Part shown: positions 39,464-48,535 of the stretch, in pieces
Position numbering within the stretch: position 1 is the first letter of the stretch
Layout: each line of letters opens with the position of its first letter
Assembly (NCBI RefSeq): GCF_016772475.1
Contig: NZ_CP068595.1
Span: 3,968,001-4,032,000, forward strand
Direction: 5' to 3'
Length of the DNA: 64,000 bases
From: Paenibacillus sonchi
Lineage (GTDB): Bacteria > Bacillota > Bacilli > Paenibacillales > Paenibacillaceae
Notes under the pieces: generated by a model
Database searches by the model: none
The model's input: only the letters and a program-made list of their open reading frames with translations
What the model was told of the DNA's origin: nothing
Program-made: the position numbers and the translations under genes

Positions 39464-42142
39464 ATGGCGGCAGTGTGGCGGATTTATAAAAAAGATTGGG
39501 CGGGCCTGTTCAAAGCACCGGTGGCCCTATTGTTGATAGCAGCACTCGCATTGCTTCCCTCGGTCTACGATTGGGTGAATGTCGCTGCGGTATGGGACCC
39601 CTACAGCAATACATCCGGCATTCCAATCGCCGTGGCCAGTGTGGATCAGGGAGCTGCAGTCGATGGCAAAAGCTTCAACATCGGCGATGAGGTGCTGGAG
39701 AGCCTGCGGAGCAACAAATCGCTGGGCTGGCGGTTCACGGATGTTAAATCGGCGGAGCACGGGGTGCAGCGCGGGGATTATTATGCCAGCATCGTCATTC
39801 CGGCAGAATTCTCACAGCGGATGGCGGGGGTTCTCGAAGGGGAACTTGTGAAGCCGGAGGTGGATTATACCGTAAATGAAAAAATCAACGCGATTGCGCC
39901 CAAAATTACGGCGAAAGGGGCTTCTACGATTACCGCGCAGATCAGTGAGCGGTTCACGGAAACCCTCAGCAGCACGGTGCTGACGGCCCTCAGTGCCATC
40001 GACCGCGAATTCCAGGCCGAGCTGCCGGTTATCCGCAAGGTGGAGCAGGGGTTATTCCAGCTGGAGGCAGGCCTGCCGGAGATTGAACAGGCAGGGAGGC
40101 TGGTGCTCAAGCTGCAGCAGGACTGGCCGCAGCTTGCGGATTCGGCCGGAAGGATTGCCGCGCTTACGGATAAGCTGCCGGAAGTGGAGCAGGCGGGCAA
40201 GGCGGCCGAGCTGCTCGATGAGCACTGGGGGCAGATCAGCGATGCCGCGGGCAGGCTGCAGGAGCTGCAGGGCAGGCTCCCGGATCTGGCCCGCGCGGCG
40301 GAGCTGCTGTCCGGCCTGGATGCCGGCTTCAGCCGGGTCGGGGAGGCCCTGGACCGGGCCTCGGACAGACTGGAGGAGGCCGGGAAGGTTGTTGCTGCGG
40401 CTGCCCGGGCTCTGCCGCAGACCGACCGGATCGCGGCAGCGGGGCCTGCCTTCGGGCAGGAGCTGCAGCAGTATCTGGCGCAGAACCGCGCGGCTTTCAC
40501 CGCGGTTCCGCAGGTGCTGCAGCAGAATCTCCATCTGCTGCAGCAGAATGCCGACAGCGCAGCGCTGCTGGCCAGCCAGCTCGCGGAAGGCACCGCGCCG
40601 CCGGACGCAGCGGCGGCTTCCCGGCTGCAGCTGGCCGCTGACCGGCTGACCGCCGGAAGCGGCGCGCTGCAGCACACGGCGGCTCTTTTCGCCGCCTTGA
40701 ACACCCTCGCGCCCGGCACCGTGCCGGGCAGCGAGTTCCGCGCCCTGGCCGGGGCGCGGGCCTCCTGGGCCGCCGGCGCTGCGCAGGCGGCCCGCCTCGC
40801 CGCCGCGCTGCGGGACGGCGGCGGGCTGGACCCCGCTGCGCTGGCGCAGCTTGGCGGTGATTCCGCCAAGGGCGCAGCAGCGCTGGGCGGAATCCTCGCG
40901 CGCTACAGCGCGGAGGGGCAGTCTGCGCTGCAGGGCACGCTGCAGCAGCTGACAGCCGTGGCGGGGACCGCCGCCACGGCCTTGCAGCAGGCGCCGCAGC
41001 GGCTGGCGGCGCTGAGCGCGGTGCTGGATGAAGCGGGAACCGCCATCCAGTACGGGCAGACCGGCCTGGCCGCCTTGCGGGACAAGCTGCCCGCGGCAGC
41101 GGGCGAGGTCAGCGCGGCGGCAGCCGGCATAAGCGGCAGGCTGGCAGCGTTCACCGGCTTCGTGACGGATGTGCTGCCGCGCATTCAGAATGGGCTGCCT
41201 GCTGCCGGGGAACACATTCATGCGGCGGCTGAATTCGCCCGGAAGGACCTGCCGGGGGCGGAGGAGAAATTCCGCCGCGCGTCAGCGTGGATCACCGCCG
41301 GTCTTCCCCGGGCAGACCGGGGGGTGAACCGGGCGGCCGAGCTGGTGCGGAATGATCTTCCCGCCCTGGAGCATGCTGTCCGCCGCGCCGCCGATACGGT
41401 CCGCAAGGTCAAGCGGGAGGTCAACCTGGAGGAAATCGCCCAATTGCTGGGCGGGGATATCAAGGGCACCAGCGATTTTCTGGCCAGCCCTGTGGTTCTG
41501 AAGGAAAAGGCGCTGTATCCCATCCCCAATTACGGATCGGCGATGACACCGTTTTACGTAGTGCTCTCCTTGTGGGTAGGCGGCACCCTGCTGATTTCCC
41601 TGCTGCGGACCGGTGTGGATACCGGTGGTATCCCATACCGGCGGCACCAGCTGTATTTTGGGCGCCTGCTGACTTTTCTGACCGTAGGCATTTTTCAGGC
41701 TCTGATAGCGGTATTGGGCAATATGTATTTGCTGAAATGCTATGTTGCCGACAAGCAGTGGTTCGTGCTGTTTGCCGTCCTGATCAGCATCGTTTTTGTG
41801 ACGATCGTATTTACACTGGTCTACGTCTTCGGCAATCTCGGCAAAGGTATAGCCATCGTGTTCATGGTGCTCCAGTTCTCCAGTTCGGGCGGGACTTTTC
41901 CGATCAGCACCACCGGGCGCTTTTTTCAAATCCTGAACCCGTTTATGCCCTTTACCTATGCCATCAGCCTGCTGAGAGAAGCCGTTGGCGGCATACTGCC
42001 GGAGGTAGCTGTCCGTGACGCTCTGTATCTGGTTCTGTTCGGTATGCTTGCCCTGGTGCTGGCGCTTACCCTCCAGAAGCCGCTGGAACGGTTCATCCGG
42101 CGTGCGGCAGAACAGGCAGAGGCGTCCAAGCTGATCTCCTAA
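39464..42142 (+). CDS. YhgE/Pip family membrane protein
   Basis: This 892-aa protein has one N-terminal membrane helix (residues about 18-38), a very long extracellular region of about 620 residues made of Ala/Leu/Gln-rich helices, then five or so C-terminal helices of the ABC-2 type (AMTPFYVVLSLWVGG onward). The first extracellular part (DPYSNTSGIPIAVASVDQGA) is the Pip/YhgE signature. Relatives act as phage receptors (Lactococcus Pip, B. subtilis YueB) or near type VII secretion. The middle is extremely GC-rich and repetitive. GAGGTGTGG precedes the ATG. Confidence 0.88.
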   Translation: MAAVWRIYKKDWAGLFKAPVALLLIAALALLPSVYDWVNVAAVWDPYSNTSGIPIAVASVDQGAAVDGKSFNIGDEVLESLRSNKSLGWRFTDVKSAEHGVQRGDYYASIVIPAEFSQRMAGVLEGELVKPEVDYTVNEKINAIAPKITAKGASTITAQISERFTETLSSTVLTALSAIDREFQAELPVIRKVEQGLFQLEAGLPEIEQAGRLVLKLQQDWPQLADSAGRIAALTDKLPEVEQAGKAAELLDEHWGQISDAAGRLQELQGRLPDLARAAELLSGLDAGFSRVGEALDRASDRLEEAGKVVAAAARALPQTDRIAAAGPAFGQELQQYLAQNRAAFTAVPQVLQQNLHLLQQNADSAALLASQLAEGTAPPDAAAASRLQLAADRLTAGSGALQHTAALFAALNTLAPGTVPGSEFRALAGARASWAAGAAQAARLAAALRDGGGLDPAALAQLGGDSAKGAAALGGILARYSAEGQSALQGTLQQLTAVAGTAATALQQAPQRLAALSAVLDEAGTAIQYGQTGLAALRDKLPAAAGEVSAAAAGISGRLAAFTGFVTDVLPRIQNGLPAAGEHIHAAAEFARKDLPGAEEKFRRASAWITAGLPRADRGVNRAAELVRNDLPALEHAVRRAADTVRKVKREVNLEEIAQLLGGDIKGTSDFLASPVVLKEKALYPIPNYGSAMTPFYVVLSLWVGGTLLISLLRTGVDTGGIPYRRHQLYFGRLLTFLTVGIFQALIAVLGNMYLLKCYVADKQWFVLFAVLISIVFVTIVFTLVYVFGNLGKGIAIVFMVLQFSSSGGTFPISTTGRFFQILNPFMPFTYAISLLREAVGGILPEVAVRDALYLVLFGMLALVLALTLQKPLERFIRRAAEQAEASKLIS

Positions 42143-42291
42143 AACCCTGGCCTGATCCTGGAACACCTAATTCTTTCCTGTCAACCTGTGTTCAACCTGC
42201 CAATGAACATTGACCTGTGCCATAGGAGAACCTAAGATATAGGAATATCTGGATTATCGTTCAAATATCTGGTTCTTAGGACGGTGTTTGT

Positions 42292-43689
42292 TTGCAATTC
42301 AAAAATACAATACAAGCAAAACTTGACGTTTACTTGAAGAGAGAAGGCATCACCATCAATCAATTTGCCGGAATATCGGGTGTGAACTCCGGTACGCTCA
42401 GCAGCATTATTAATGGGAACCGTCCCGTTGCCGTGAAGCAATTGGACCGGATTACAGCGGGAATGGGACTTCCCGAAGGTGAATGGTATGAATTATATAT
42501 AGATGAATATGTGGTCAACTCCACCCCTGACTGGCGGCGGCTGGGACCCTTTCTGCAGCGCTGTGCGGAGCTGGACAAGCTGGAATGCATCCGGCAGGTA
42601 GTGCGGACCATTATGGATAATATATCCTATGCCCAGGCGGTATTTGAAATGGGGGAGGAATGGTTCGCGCAAGGCAAACGCCGGGCTGCTGCGCTGCTGT
42701 ACGAAGGCGTGGCGGAAAGTGAGAAGTATCAGCATTCAGAGCGGCTGGCCTTATGCCAATACCGCTTGTTCAAGATTGCGCTGGGACAAGACCAGGAAGC
42801 CAATCTGCGCGCGGCGGTGCATTTTGAATATTTTGTGGAACGTCTGGATGAGGCGGACCAGTTGAATGCACTGAAGGACTTGGCGAATATTTACGCTTCC
42901 TTGCACCGCTGGGATACAGTTGATTTTTTGGCGGAAAAAATGGGACACAAAGCGTCCATCCAGTACCACAATAAATATCATAAAGTCAGCCGCCGTGCAG
43001 CACATAAGGAAACCGCCAGACCTCTTTGCTTCTATATTCTGTATTCGTATCTGCTGCGATCGGCTGTTTGTGCTGAACACGGGGATTACGGACAGGCCCT
43101 CCACTATGTCTCGCGTTATTCCGATTTCAGCTGGGTCCAGGAGAGAACGGAGGAGGCCCGGCAGATCATGGAGCAGTTCAGGGAATGGGCTGAAGCCAAT
43201 ACATATCTGTACCGCCTGATGTCAGGAGAGACGGCTGTGCTTGCCGGCTATGTCGATTTTATCAGCACCAGAGAGAACGAGATCATTCCGGGCCTGACCA
43301 AAATCATGCAAGCGGCCAACCGCTTTGGCTTGAACGTGGATTCTATTATTGAGCGCTTCGAACCCCACGCGGGCTTGAAAGAGCAACGGACCCTGATGGG
43401 GAAACGAAATGTGCAGGTCACCGAAGATCAATATGCGGTTCTATTATATGAGCTGTCTGTATATTATTTAAAAACTCAAAGAGTTCACAGGGGGCTCGCT
43501 TATTTGCTTCAAAATCTGGACCTTTCTGTTAGAATGAACAGTGACAGCGCTATTGTTGGGTGTGTAGCATTATTTGAGCAGTACAGACATCTCAGCTCCG
43601 CCGAAGACCGGGAACGATATAAACTTCTAATTGGTGAGGTGCAGAAGACTGATGAAAAGAAAAGTGGCTCTGCTGCTGGCAATAGGTAG
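42292..43689 (+). CDS. XRE-family regulator with TPR-like domain (RRNPP-type)
   Basis: This 465-aa protein has an N-terminal Cro/C1 helix-turn-helix (TINQFAGISGVNSGTLSSIINGN, residues about 20-42) followed by about 400 residues of degenerate helical repeats (for example QAVFEMGEEWFAQGKRRAAALLYEGVAESEKYQ and DLANIYASLHRWDTVDFLAEKMG). This is the plan of RRNPP regulators, which bind re-imported signal peptides. The start is TTG at 42292. Its last 38 bases overlap, in another frame, a small gene for an exported peptide, as in Rap-Phr pairs. Confidence 0.85.
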   Translation: MQFKNTIQAKLDVYLKREGITINQFAGISGVNSGTLSSIINGNRPVAVKQLDRITAGMGLPEGEWYELYIDEYVVNSTPDWRRLGPFLQRCAELDKLECIRQVVRTIMDNISYAQAVFEMGEEWFAQGKRRAAALLYEGVAESEKYQHSERLALCQYRLFKIALGQDQEANLRAAVHFEYFVERLDEADQLNALKDLANIYASLHRWDTVDFLAEKMGHKASIQYHNKYHKVSRRAAHKETARPLCFYILYSYLLRSAVCAEHGDYGQALHYVSRYSDFSWVQERTEEARQIMEQFREWAEANTYLYRLMSGETAVLAGYVDFISTRENEIIPGLTKIMQAANRFGLNVDSIIERFEPHAGLKEQRTLMGKRNVQVTEDQYAVLLYELSVYYLKTQRVHRGLAYLLQNLDLSVRMNSDSAIVGCVALFEQYRHLSSAEDRERYKLLIGEVQKTDEKKSGSAAGNR

Positions 43690-43786
43690 CATTGTTTTGG
43701 CTGTAGAAGCCCGGGCATTGGTGATGCAAACCGCTTCCGCCCATTCAAGCATTGAGCCTTTGACACATGGAATCGGCGCCGAATAG
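43652..43786 (+). CDS. Phr-like signalling propeptide, 44 aa
   Basis: This short gene begins with ATG at 43652 inside the regulator gene and runs past its stop. The product starts MKRK, continues with a hydrophobic export signal (VALLLAIGSIVLAVEA) and a region with a possible signal-peptidase site at QTASA, and ends HSSIEPLTHGIGAE. Length, export signal and overlap with a TPR regulator match Phr/NprX-type pro-pheromones; the active peptide would come from the C-terminal part. A GAGGTG lies somewhat far (about 11 bases) upstream, so translation may be coupled. Identification is by architecture, not by homology. Confidence 0.65.
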   Translation: MKRKVALLLAIGSIVLAVEARALVMQTASAHSSIEPLTHGIGAE

Positions 43787-43845
43787 GTCTATGACTGAAG
43801 TAAGGTGATTTTGTCAGGCGGTTGATTGTTCAAAAGCAAACCAAG

Positions 43846-43870
43846 CCTCTCTTTCACAAGAGAGGTTTTA
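43846..43870 (+). terminator. Terminator after the regulator-propeptide pair
   Basis: CCTCTCTT-tcac-AAGAGAGG is followed by TTTTATTG. Confidence 0.88.
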
Positions 43871-44032
43871 TTGTATTCGGGGCATTACTTTTGCACCCGT
43901 GAACGGGATGGAGCTGATCCGGATACGGGAACCAAAGCAGGGGGCCATTTTGTCATTATTACAGGATGATGAATAGTACGATACTTACCTTGAAATAATT
44001 TGGAGATAAGTTAATGACAGGGGCTGAGCATT

Positions 44033-44428
44033 GTGGAAAATGGGAGAATCTTAGGAATCGCATATAATGTAATTCCGGTTAAAAATGTAAAAAAATCTGG
44101 AGAATGGTTTGTCAGTCACTTTGGTTTTAACATTAGAAACGATAGAGGGAATTATATAAGTTTATTCAGGGATAACCGTCCAATCATTGATTTAATTGAA
44201 TCTGATAATGACACAAGGGCGGTTTTTGAAGTAAACGGACGGTCAAGGTGGGTTGTAACATTTTTTACAGATGATATTGAATCATTACACATGAGACTAA
44301 CAACAGAGGGCGTTACTGTTAGACAAATCAGCAATGAAGGTATTTACGGAAAGTTTTTCGTTTTTGAGGACCTGGATGGAAACTTATTTGATGTATGGGA
44401 GCATAAAGATTGTGAGTTAATCTTTTAA
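44033..44428 (+). CDS. VOC family (glyoxalase/bleomycin-resistance fold) protein
   Basis: This 131-aa protein has the paired beta-alpha-beta-beta-beta modules of the VOC superfamily (NVIPVKNVKKSGEWFVSHFGF at the start, KFFVFEDLDGNLFDVWE at the end). Enzymatic role unknown. The start is GTG at 44033 with a weak ribosome site. Base composition is AT-rich compared with the core genes. It opens an AT-rich patch of small accessory genes. Confidence 0.82.
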   Translation: MENGRILGIAYNVIPVKNVKKSGEWFVSHFGFNIRNDRGNYISLFRDNRPIIDLIESDNDTRAVFEVNGRSRWVVTFFTDDIESLHMRLTTEGVTVRQISNEGIYGKFFVFEDLDGNLFDVWEHKDCELIF

Positions 44429-44706
44429 GAAAGCAATCTAAGCTACGAGAATTAGGCGAACAGAATCTGACCTTGAAGTTAACATTGTTTATTGCAAGTA
44501 AGCAAACCCGAGAACGTCTGCATGCGGCAATTCCGCAACCGTCCGAAAGAATCAAAGAAGCTGCCACGAAACTGCATGGCATCGGGAACAATACGTGCCT
44601 TCGTACTCAAACATTTAGTCGACATCGGTATGTTAAAAGTGCCTGATGAAGCATTCATATTCAAAAATTGGACACCCTATCTGTAAACATGGATGAGGTG
44701 TAATCA
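44429..44706. other. Intergenic stretch with degraded coding-like fragments
   Basis: Two short frames (one reading SKQTRERLHAAIPQPSERIK, the other HLVDIGMLKVPDEAF in a different phase) look like pieces of one broken gene. No family could be recognised and no clear start is present. Confidence 0.3.
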
Positions 44707-45156
44707 ATGATTATGATAAGAGTCATTATAGCTGTGGTTCTAACTGTGACATTGAGCCTGTCATCTCCCTTGCAATCAAACGCAGAAGCTAGTTATCGCG
44801 TTCAGGAGGACTCAGAGGAGCTGAGATTGCAGGATATGCTTTTGAATTTTTTAACTCCATATATTAATGATGCTGTCCGGGATTATTATCGACGTTTATT
44901 AGTGGAACCGCCGCTAGTATATCCATATTTCGTTAATGTGGTCGACTCAATGAGCATAAATGGGTTTCGTGGTTTCAACTTATCAATAACGCTCGATGTA
45001 ACGCCTGTTGTCGGACCACATATTTCTGTCGGAGAAGACAGGTTAACGTTTCAAATCTCAGTGGGACCTGAGGTTAAACTGGTTAATTACACCCACTTAA
45101 AGAGTTATGGACTCCCTCCTCATTGGCAGAACATTTTAAAGAAGCCTGTGAAATAA
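44707..45156 (+). CDS. Secreted DUF3888-like protein
   Basis: This 149-aa protein has a signal peptide (MIMIRVIIAVVLTVTLSLSS, cleavage near SNAEA). The mature part (LRLQDMLLNFLTPYINDAVRDYY, then ISVGPEVKLVNYTH) resembles DUF3888 proteins, a Bacillales family of unknown function. It starts at 44707 or at the second Met, 44713; GAGGTG lies upstream. AT-rich. Confidence 0.75.
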   Translation: MIMIRVIIAVVLTVTLSLSSPLQSNAEASYRVQEDSEELRLQDMLLNFLTPYINDAVRDYYRRLLVEPPLVYPYFVNVVDSMSINGFRGFNLSITLDVTPVVGPHISVGEDRLTFQISVGPEVKLVNYTHLKSYGLPPHWQNILKKPVK

Positions 45157-45244
45157 CTTCACTATCAAAGGTACAACTTCCTAAGGATAGAAGAACGACT
45201 TTTTGTATTACGCTAACGGGAAACAAAAGCTCAAACACGATAGG

Positions 45245-45278
45245 GCAGCCGGTCAGTAAACGTGATCGGCTGCTTTTG
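45245..45278 (+). terminator. Terminator after the DUF3888-like gene
   Basis: GCAGCCGGTCA and TGATCGGCTGC arms with a 7-base loop are followed by TTTTGTT. Confidence 0.88.
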
Positions 45279-45389
45279 TTCAGCTAACGAGCAGGATAGT
45301 TTAATTAAAGACGTTATTTATTGTCCGTCCCCTATTGAGTTTTGTTAGAATATTATTAGATTTTTATGAGGCATAAAGGAGGGATCAAG

Positions 45390-45800
45390 TTGAAGATTGT
45401 CTTTGCAACAGACTCAGACTATGAATACATACGAAAACGTGACCATCATATTTCTGAGAGCTTAATACTGTCAAAAATAAAAGAAAATGAGATATACATT
45501 CTGCGCAGTCAGGATGAAAGCAATATCGGATGGATGAGGTATGGATACTTTTGGGACAACACCCCTTTCATGAACATGATTTGGGTCGATGAACAATATC
45601 GAGACAAGGGAGCAGGAAAGCAAGTTGTCTTCTTCTGGGAAGAACAAATGAAACAAAAGGGCTTCAATCTGATTATGACGTCCACTCAGTCAGATGAAGG
45701 AGCCCAACATTTTTATAGAAAACTAGGCTACAAAGATGCAGGATGTTTAATACTTGATACACAACCATTGGAAATACTCCTCGCAAAAAACTTAGGCTAA
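45390..45800 (+). CDS. GNAT family N-acetyltransferase
   Basis: This 136-aa acetyl-CoA-dependent acetyltransferase has the acetyl-CoA loop region WVDEQYRDKGAGKQVVFFWE (motif A) and the late TQSDEGAQHFYRKLGYKDAG (motif B). Substrate unknown. TTG at 45390 is the likely start because GGAGGG sits right before it; an in-frame ATG at 45366 lies upstream of that site. AT-rich. Confidence 0.88.
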   Translation: MKIVFATDSDYEYIRKRDHHISESLILSKIKENEIYILRSQDESNIGWMRYGYFWDNTPFMNMIWVDEQYRDKGAGKQVVFFWEEQMKQKGFNLIMTSTQSDEGAQHFYRKLGYKDAGCLILDTQPLEILLAKNLG

Positions 45801-46135
45801 CTAATCTGTATATAAAAGATATTAATGGTAATATTTACAATGGAATAAGGGAAATCAGTGGAGAACAGCATATGCAAGATGACGAGTTTTTCCAGGTCCC
45901 TGGTGAAAAGCATTTATATAAATAAACCCCAACAAAAGACTCCTCCATTGTGAACTGGCCCCGTCAAGCAGGCAGTTGTAATCCTTCAACTATAAGGATT
46001 GCAGCTGCTTTGTTTTTTGTATATACATAAGCATCGTAAGGTTTAATTAAGAATCTAGTAAGAAATAAGAGAATTTTAGAAGCTAAAATATATATATCTT
46101 AACAAACCAATTTAAAAGTATATCAGGAGGATTTT
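45801..46135. other. Gap with possible remnant and a terminator hairpin
   Basis: Bases about 45835-45925 read GEQHMQDDEFFQVPGEKHLYK, then a stop, without a proper start: perhaps the tail of a lost gene. At 45966-46018 an imperfect stem (AATCCTT/AAGGATT core, AAGCAG/CTGCTT outer) is followed by TGTTTTTTG and looks like a terminator. The remainder is AT-rich upstream sequence of the next gene. Confidence 0.5.
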
Positions 46136-47470
46136 ATGAAAAAAAAGATGGGTATCGCAATTGCTGCTTCTATTATCACTCTCACTAGTTTTACAGGAGG
46201 TACTTATGCATCTTCGAAAGCAGAAGTTTCTGTTACAGCCCCCTACAACACAAATCAGATAGCCGAACAGATAAAATGGTTAGAAGAGCATGCAAAGCCA
46301 TTGAAGACAACGGATCCAACAGCATCTCTTCAGGATTTAAGTCCGCTTAAGAATATGATAGGAGCAGCTACAATTGTTGGTTTAGGTGAAGCGACGCATG
46401 GAGCTCATGAAGTTTTTACAATGAAACACCGCATTGTTAATTATTTGGTACATGAAATGGGCTTTAAGGCCTTAGTGTTAGAAGAGGGATGGGACAGAGC
46501 ATTGGGACTCGACCGCTATGTTCTTACGGGTAAAGGGGACCCAAGCCAATATCTATCGCCTACATTTAACACGAAAGAAATCATAGATCTGCTTCAATGG
46601 ATTCGCCAATATAATGCTGATCCAAAGCATAAATCCAAAATACGGGTCATCGGGATGGATATCCAAAACGTAAACGAGAGTGTTTATAACAATATCCTAG
46701 CGTATGTAAAAAAATACGATCCAAAACTTGCCACTCGTTTCGAACAAAAGATGAAAGGCCTTATTCCTGTAACAAAGGATATGGATACTTTTAGCGGCCT
46801 TAAGAAAGAAAAAAAGGAGCAATATGTTTCAGATGCGAAACAAATCAGCACTATATTAGAACAAAATAAAAATAAGCTGAATGGAAAATCCCAAGAGTTC
46901 GCATGGATCAAACAAAATGCCCGTATTATCGAGCAATTTACGACAATGGTGGCTTCTGAGAACCCGAAAGACTTTTATTTGAAACATGATATAGCCATGT
47001 ATGAAAATGCGAAGTGGACAGAAGAACATGTAGGAAAAACAATCGTGTGGGGCCATAATGGACACGTTTCGAAAACAAATATGCTCCCTTTCGTATACCC
47101 TAAAGTAGCTGGGCAGCATTTAGCGGAACATTATGGAAAACGGTATGTATCCATTGGAACATCTGTCTATGAGGGACGTTACAATGTTTATAACAGTAAC
47201 CAAGAATTTGGGCCTTATGGAACATTAAAATTAAATGACCCGAGTAGTTTTAACTATTCGTTTGGACAAGTCAATTACGACCAGTTTTTTGTTGATTTAC
47301 GTAAGGCAAGCGGAATGACAAAAACGTGGCTAAACGAGCAGCATCCCGTTTTCGCTGGAATAACTACCGTAGGTCCAGATATCCCGACAACTATTGATTT
47401 ATCATTAGGTAAAACATTTGACATCATTGTTCAAATTCAGAAAGTGAATCCGTCTCAACTGAACCGATAA
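46136..47470 (+). CDS. Secreted erythromycin esterase-like protein
   Basis: This 444-aa protein has a signal peptide (MKKKMGIAIAASIITLTSF, cleavage near TYASS). The Ere fold signature is present: VGLGEATHGAHEVFTMKHRIV, VLEEGWDRAL, VIGMDIQNVN and the conserved histidines of IVWGHNGHVSKT. True EreA/B enzymes open macrolide rings; many secreted Bacillales relatives have no shown resistance role. AT-rich, with AGGAGG before the ATG. A terminator follows. Confidence 0.85.
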   Translation: MKKKMGIAIAASIITLTSFTGGTYASSKAEVSVTAPYNTNQIAEQIKWLEEHAKPLKTTDPTASLQDLSPLKNMIGAATIVGLGEATHGAHEVFTMKHRIVNYLVHEMGFKALVLEEGWDRALGLDRYVLTGKGDPSQYLSPTFNTKEIIDLLQWIRQYNADPKHKSKIRVIGMDIQNVNESVYNNILAYVKKYDPKLATRFEQKMKGLIPVTKDMDTFSGLKKEKKEQYVSDAKQISTILEQNKNKLNGKSQEFAWIKQNARIIEQFTTMVASENPKDFYLKHDIAMYENAKWTEEHVGKTIVWGHNGHVSKTNMLPFVYPKVAGQHLAEHYGKRYVSIGTSVYEGRYNVYNSNQEFGPYGTLKLNDPSSFNYSFGQVNYDQFFVDLRKASGMTKTWLNEQHPVFAGITTVGPDIPTTIDLSLGKTFDIIVQIQKVNPSQLNR

Positions 47471-47493
47471 GTTGTCGATGCGGATTCGTATTA

Positions 47494-47527
47494 TTAGGTC
47501 AGCCAGATTTCTGGTTGGCCTATTTTT
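47494..47527 (+). terminator. Terminator of the Ere-like gene
   Basis: TAGGTCAGCCAG-attt-CTGGTTGGCCTA is followed by TTTTTG. Confidence 0.88.
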
Positions 47528-47553
47528 GTAGACATTATACGAAAAATCAGATA

Positions 47554-47647
47554 TCTTGAGCCACAATACAATTGGATTGGGACGCAGATCATTGAAGAGA
47601 AGGCCAGGATCACGGTAGAATACGAATGGGTAACCGCAGGCGAATAA
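47554..47647 (+). pseudogene. Coding tail fragment of unknown gene
   Basis: A frame reading NWIGTQIIEEKARITVEYEW and a few more residues to a stop at about 47647 looks like the C-terminus of a lost protein. No start or family could be identified. Confidence 0.3.
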
Positions 47648-47678
47648 CCACTAAATCATAATCAAAGGATGAGTATTC

Positions 47679-48344
47679 ATGTCTACTTTTTCTGGCAAAA
47701 GCAAGGTTTTTCTATTTCAAGGAGATTCGATTACAGACGGCAACCGGGGCCGCGACGAGGACCCTAATCATATTCTGGGTCACAGCTATGCGTATATCAT
47801 CGGCGGCAGGCTGGGCAATGAGCTGGCGGAGCAGAAGCCGGTATTCTATAACCGGGGCATAAGCGGGGACCGGATTTCAGATCTCTATGCCCGCTGGAAT
47901 GAGGACGCAATCTATCTGAAGCCGGATGTGCTCAGTATTCTGATCGGGGTCAATGATCTCTGGAGAATAATGAAGGGCGAGCCCAGCGGGGTAACGGACC
48001 GTTTTGAGCGGGCCTACCGCCATGTGCTGGAGGAAACCCGCGAAGTGCTGCCGCAGACGAAGCTGGTGCTGTGCGAGCCGTTTATCCTGAAGACGGGAGC
48101 TCCGGCCGAAGCCTGGGACGAATGGTCGAAGCATATGACCCATTATCAGCAGGTGGTCCGTGCGTTGGCAGAAGAGTTTGGCGCGCTGCATGTTCCGCTG
48201 CAGGCCGCCTTCGCTGCGGCGGCGTCAAGAGCGGATGCCGCCTACTGGCTCTGGGACGGCGTCCATCCGACGCATGCCGGCCATGACCTGATTGCTAATG
48301 AATGGCTGAGTGCTGCCGGGAAGAGCGGAATTTTGAACGGTTAA
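47679..48344 (+). CDS. SGNH/GDSL family esterase
   Basis: This 221-aa SGNH hydrolase probably deacetylates a glycan. Block I FLFQGDSITDGNRG holds the nucleophile Ser, block II is NRGISGDRISDL, block III is LIGVNDLW and block V is DGVHPTHAGHDLIANEW with catalytic Asp and His. No signal peptide. It stands shortly upstream of a second SGNH gene and a mannoside-type glycan locus, consistent with deacetylation of imported oligosaccharides. Confidence 0.9.
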   Translation: MSTFSGKSKVFLFQGDSITDGNRGRDEDPNHILGHSYAYIIGGRLGNELAEQKPVFYNRGISGDRISDLYARWNEDAIYLKPDVLSILIGVNDLWRIMKGEPSGVTDRFERAYRHVLEETREVLPQTKLVLCEPFILKTGAPAEAWDEWSKHMTHYQQVVRALAEEFGALHVPLQAAFAAAASRADAAYWLWDGVHPTHAGHDLIANEWLSAAGKSGILNG

Positions 48345-48345
48345 G

Positions 48346-48535
48346 ATTCTGTTGCACTTCATACAGCAGATTACTCCTAAATCAGCCTGAAATTAGAAAT
48401 CTGTTGCACTTCATACAGCAGAATCTTGCGGAAGAGGTGTTTTTGAGCAGAAATCCGGAAATCAATTGCACCAAATACAGCAGAATGCGATTTCCGGCAG
48501 CATACGGTGCATTCTGCTGCACAAAGTGCAATCAC
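48346..48535. repeat. Dispersed TGCACTT-TACAGCAGA repeat cluster (family B, other orientation)
   Basis: Two copies of TGTTGCACTTCATACAGCAGA (48350 and 48401 areas), one ATTGCACCAAATACAGCAGA and one inverted copy TCTGCTGCACAAAGTGCAAT are visible. The last can pair with the others as a large hairpin. The remaining bases to 49087 show no gene. Confidence 0.65.

Noticed and set aside
40052..41221. 389-aa and other long frames on the minus strand
   Set aside because: They result from the high GC content of the YhgE stalk; the plus-strand frame has the matching family signatures at both ends.
46136..47470. Proven macrolide-resistance gene
   Set aside because: Secreted Ere-like proteins are common in Bacillales without shown resistance; sequence alone supports only the fold.
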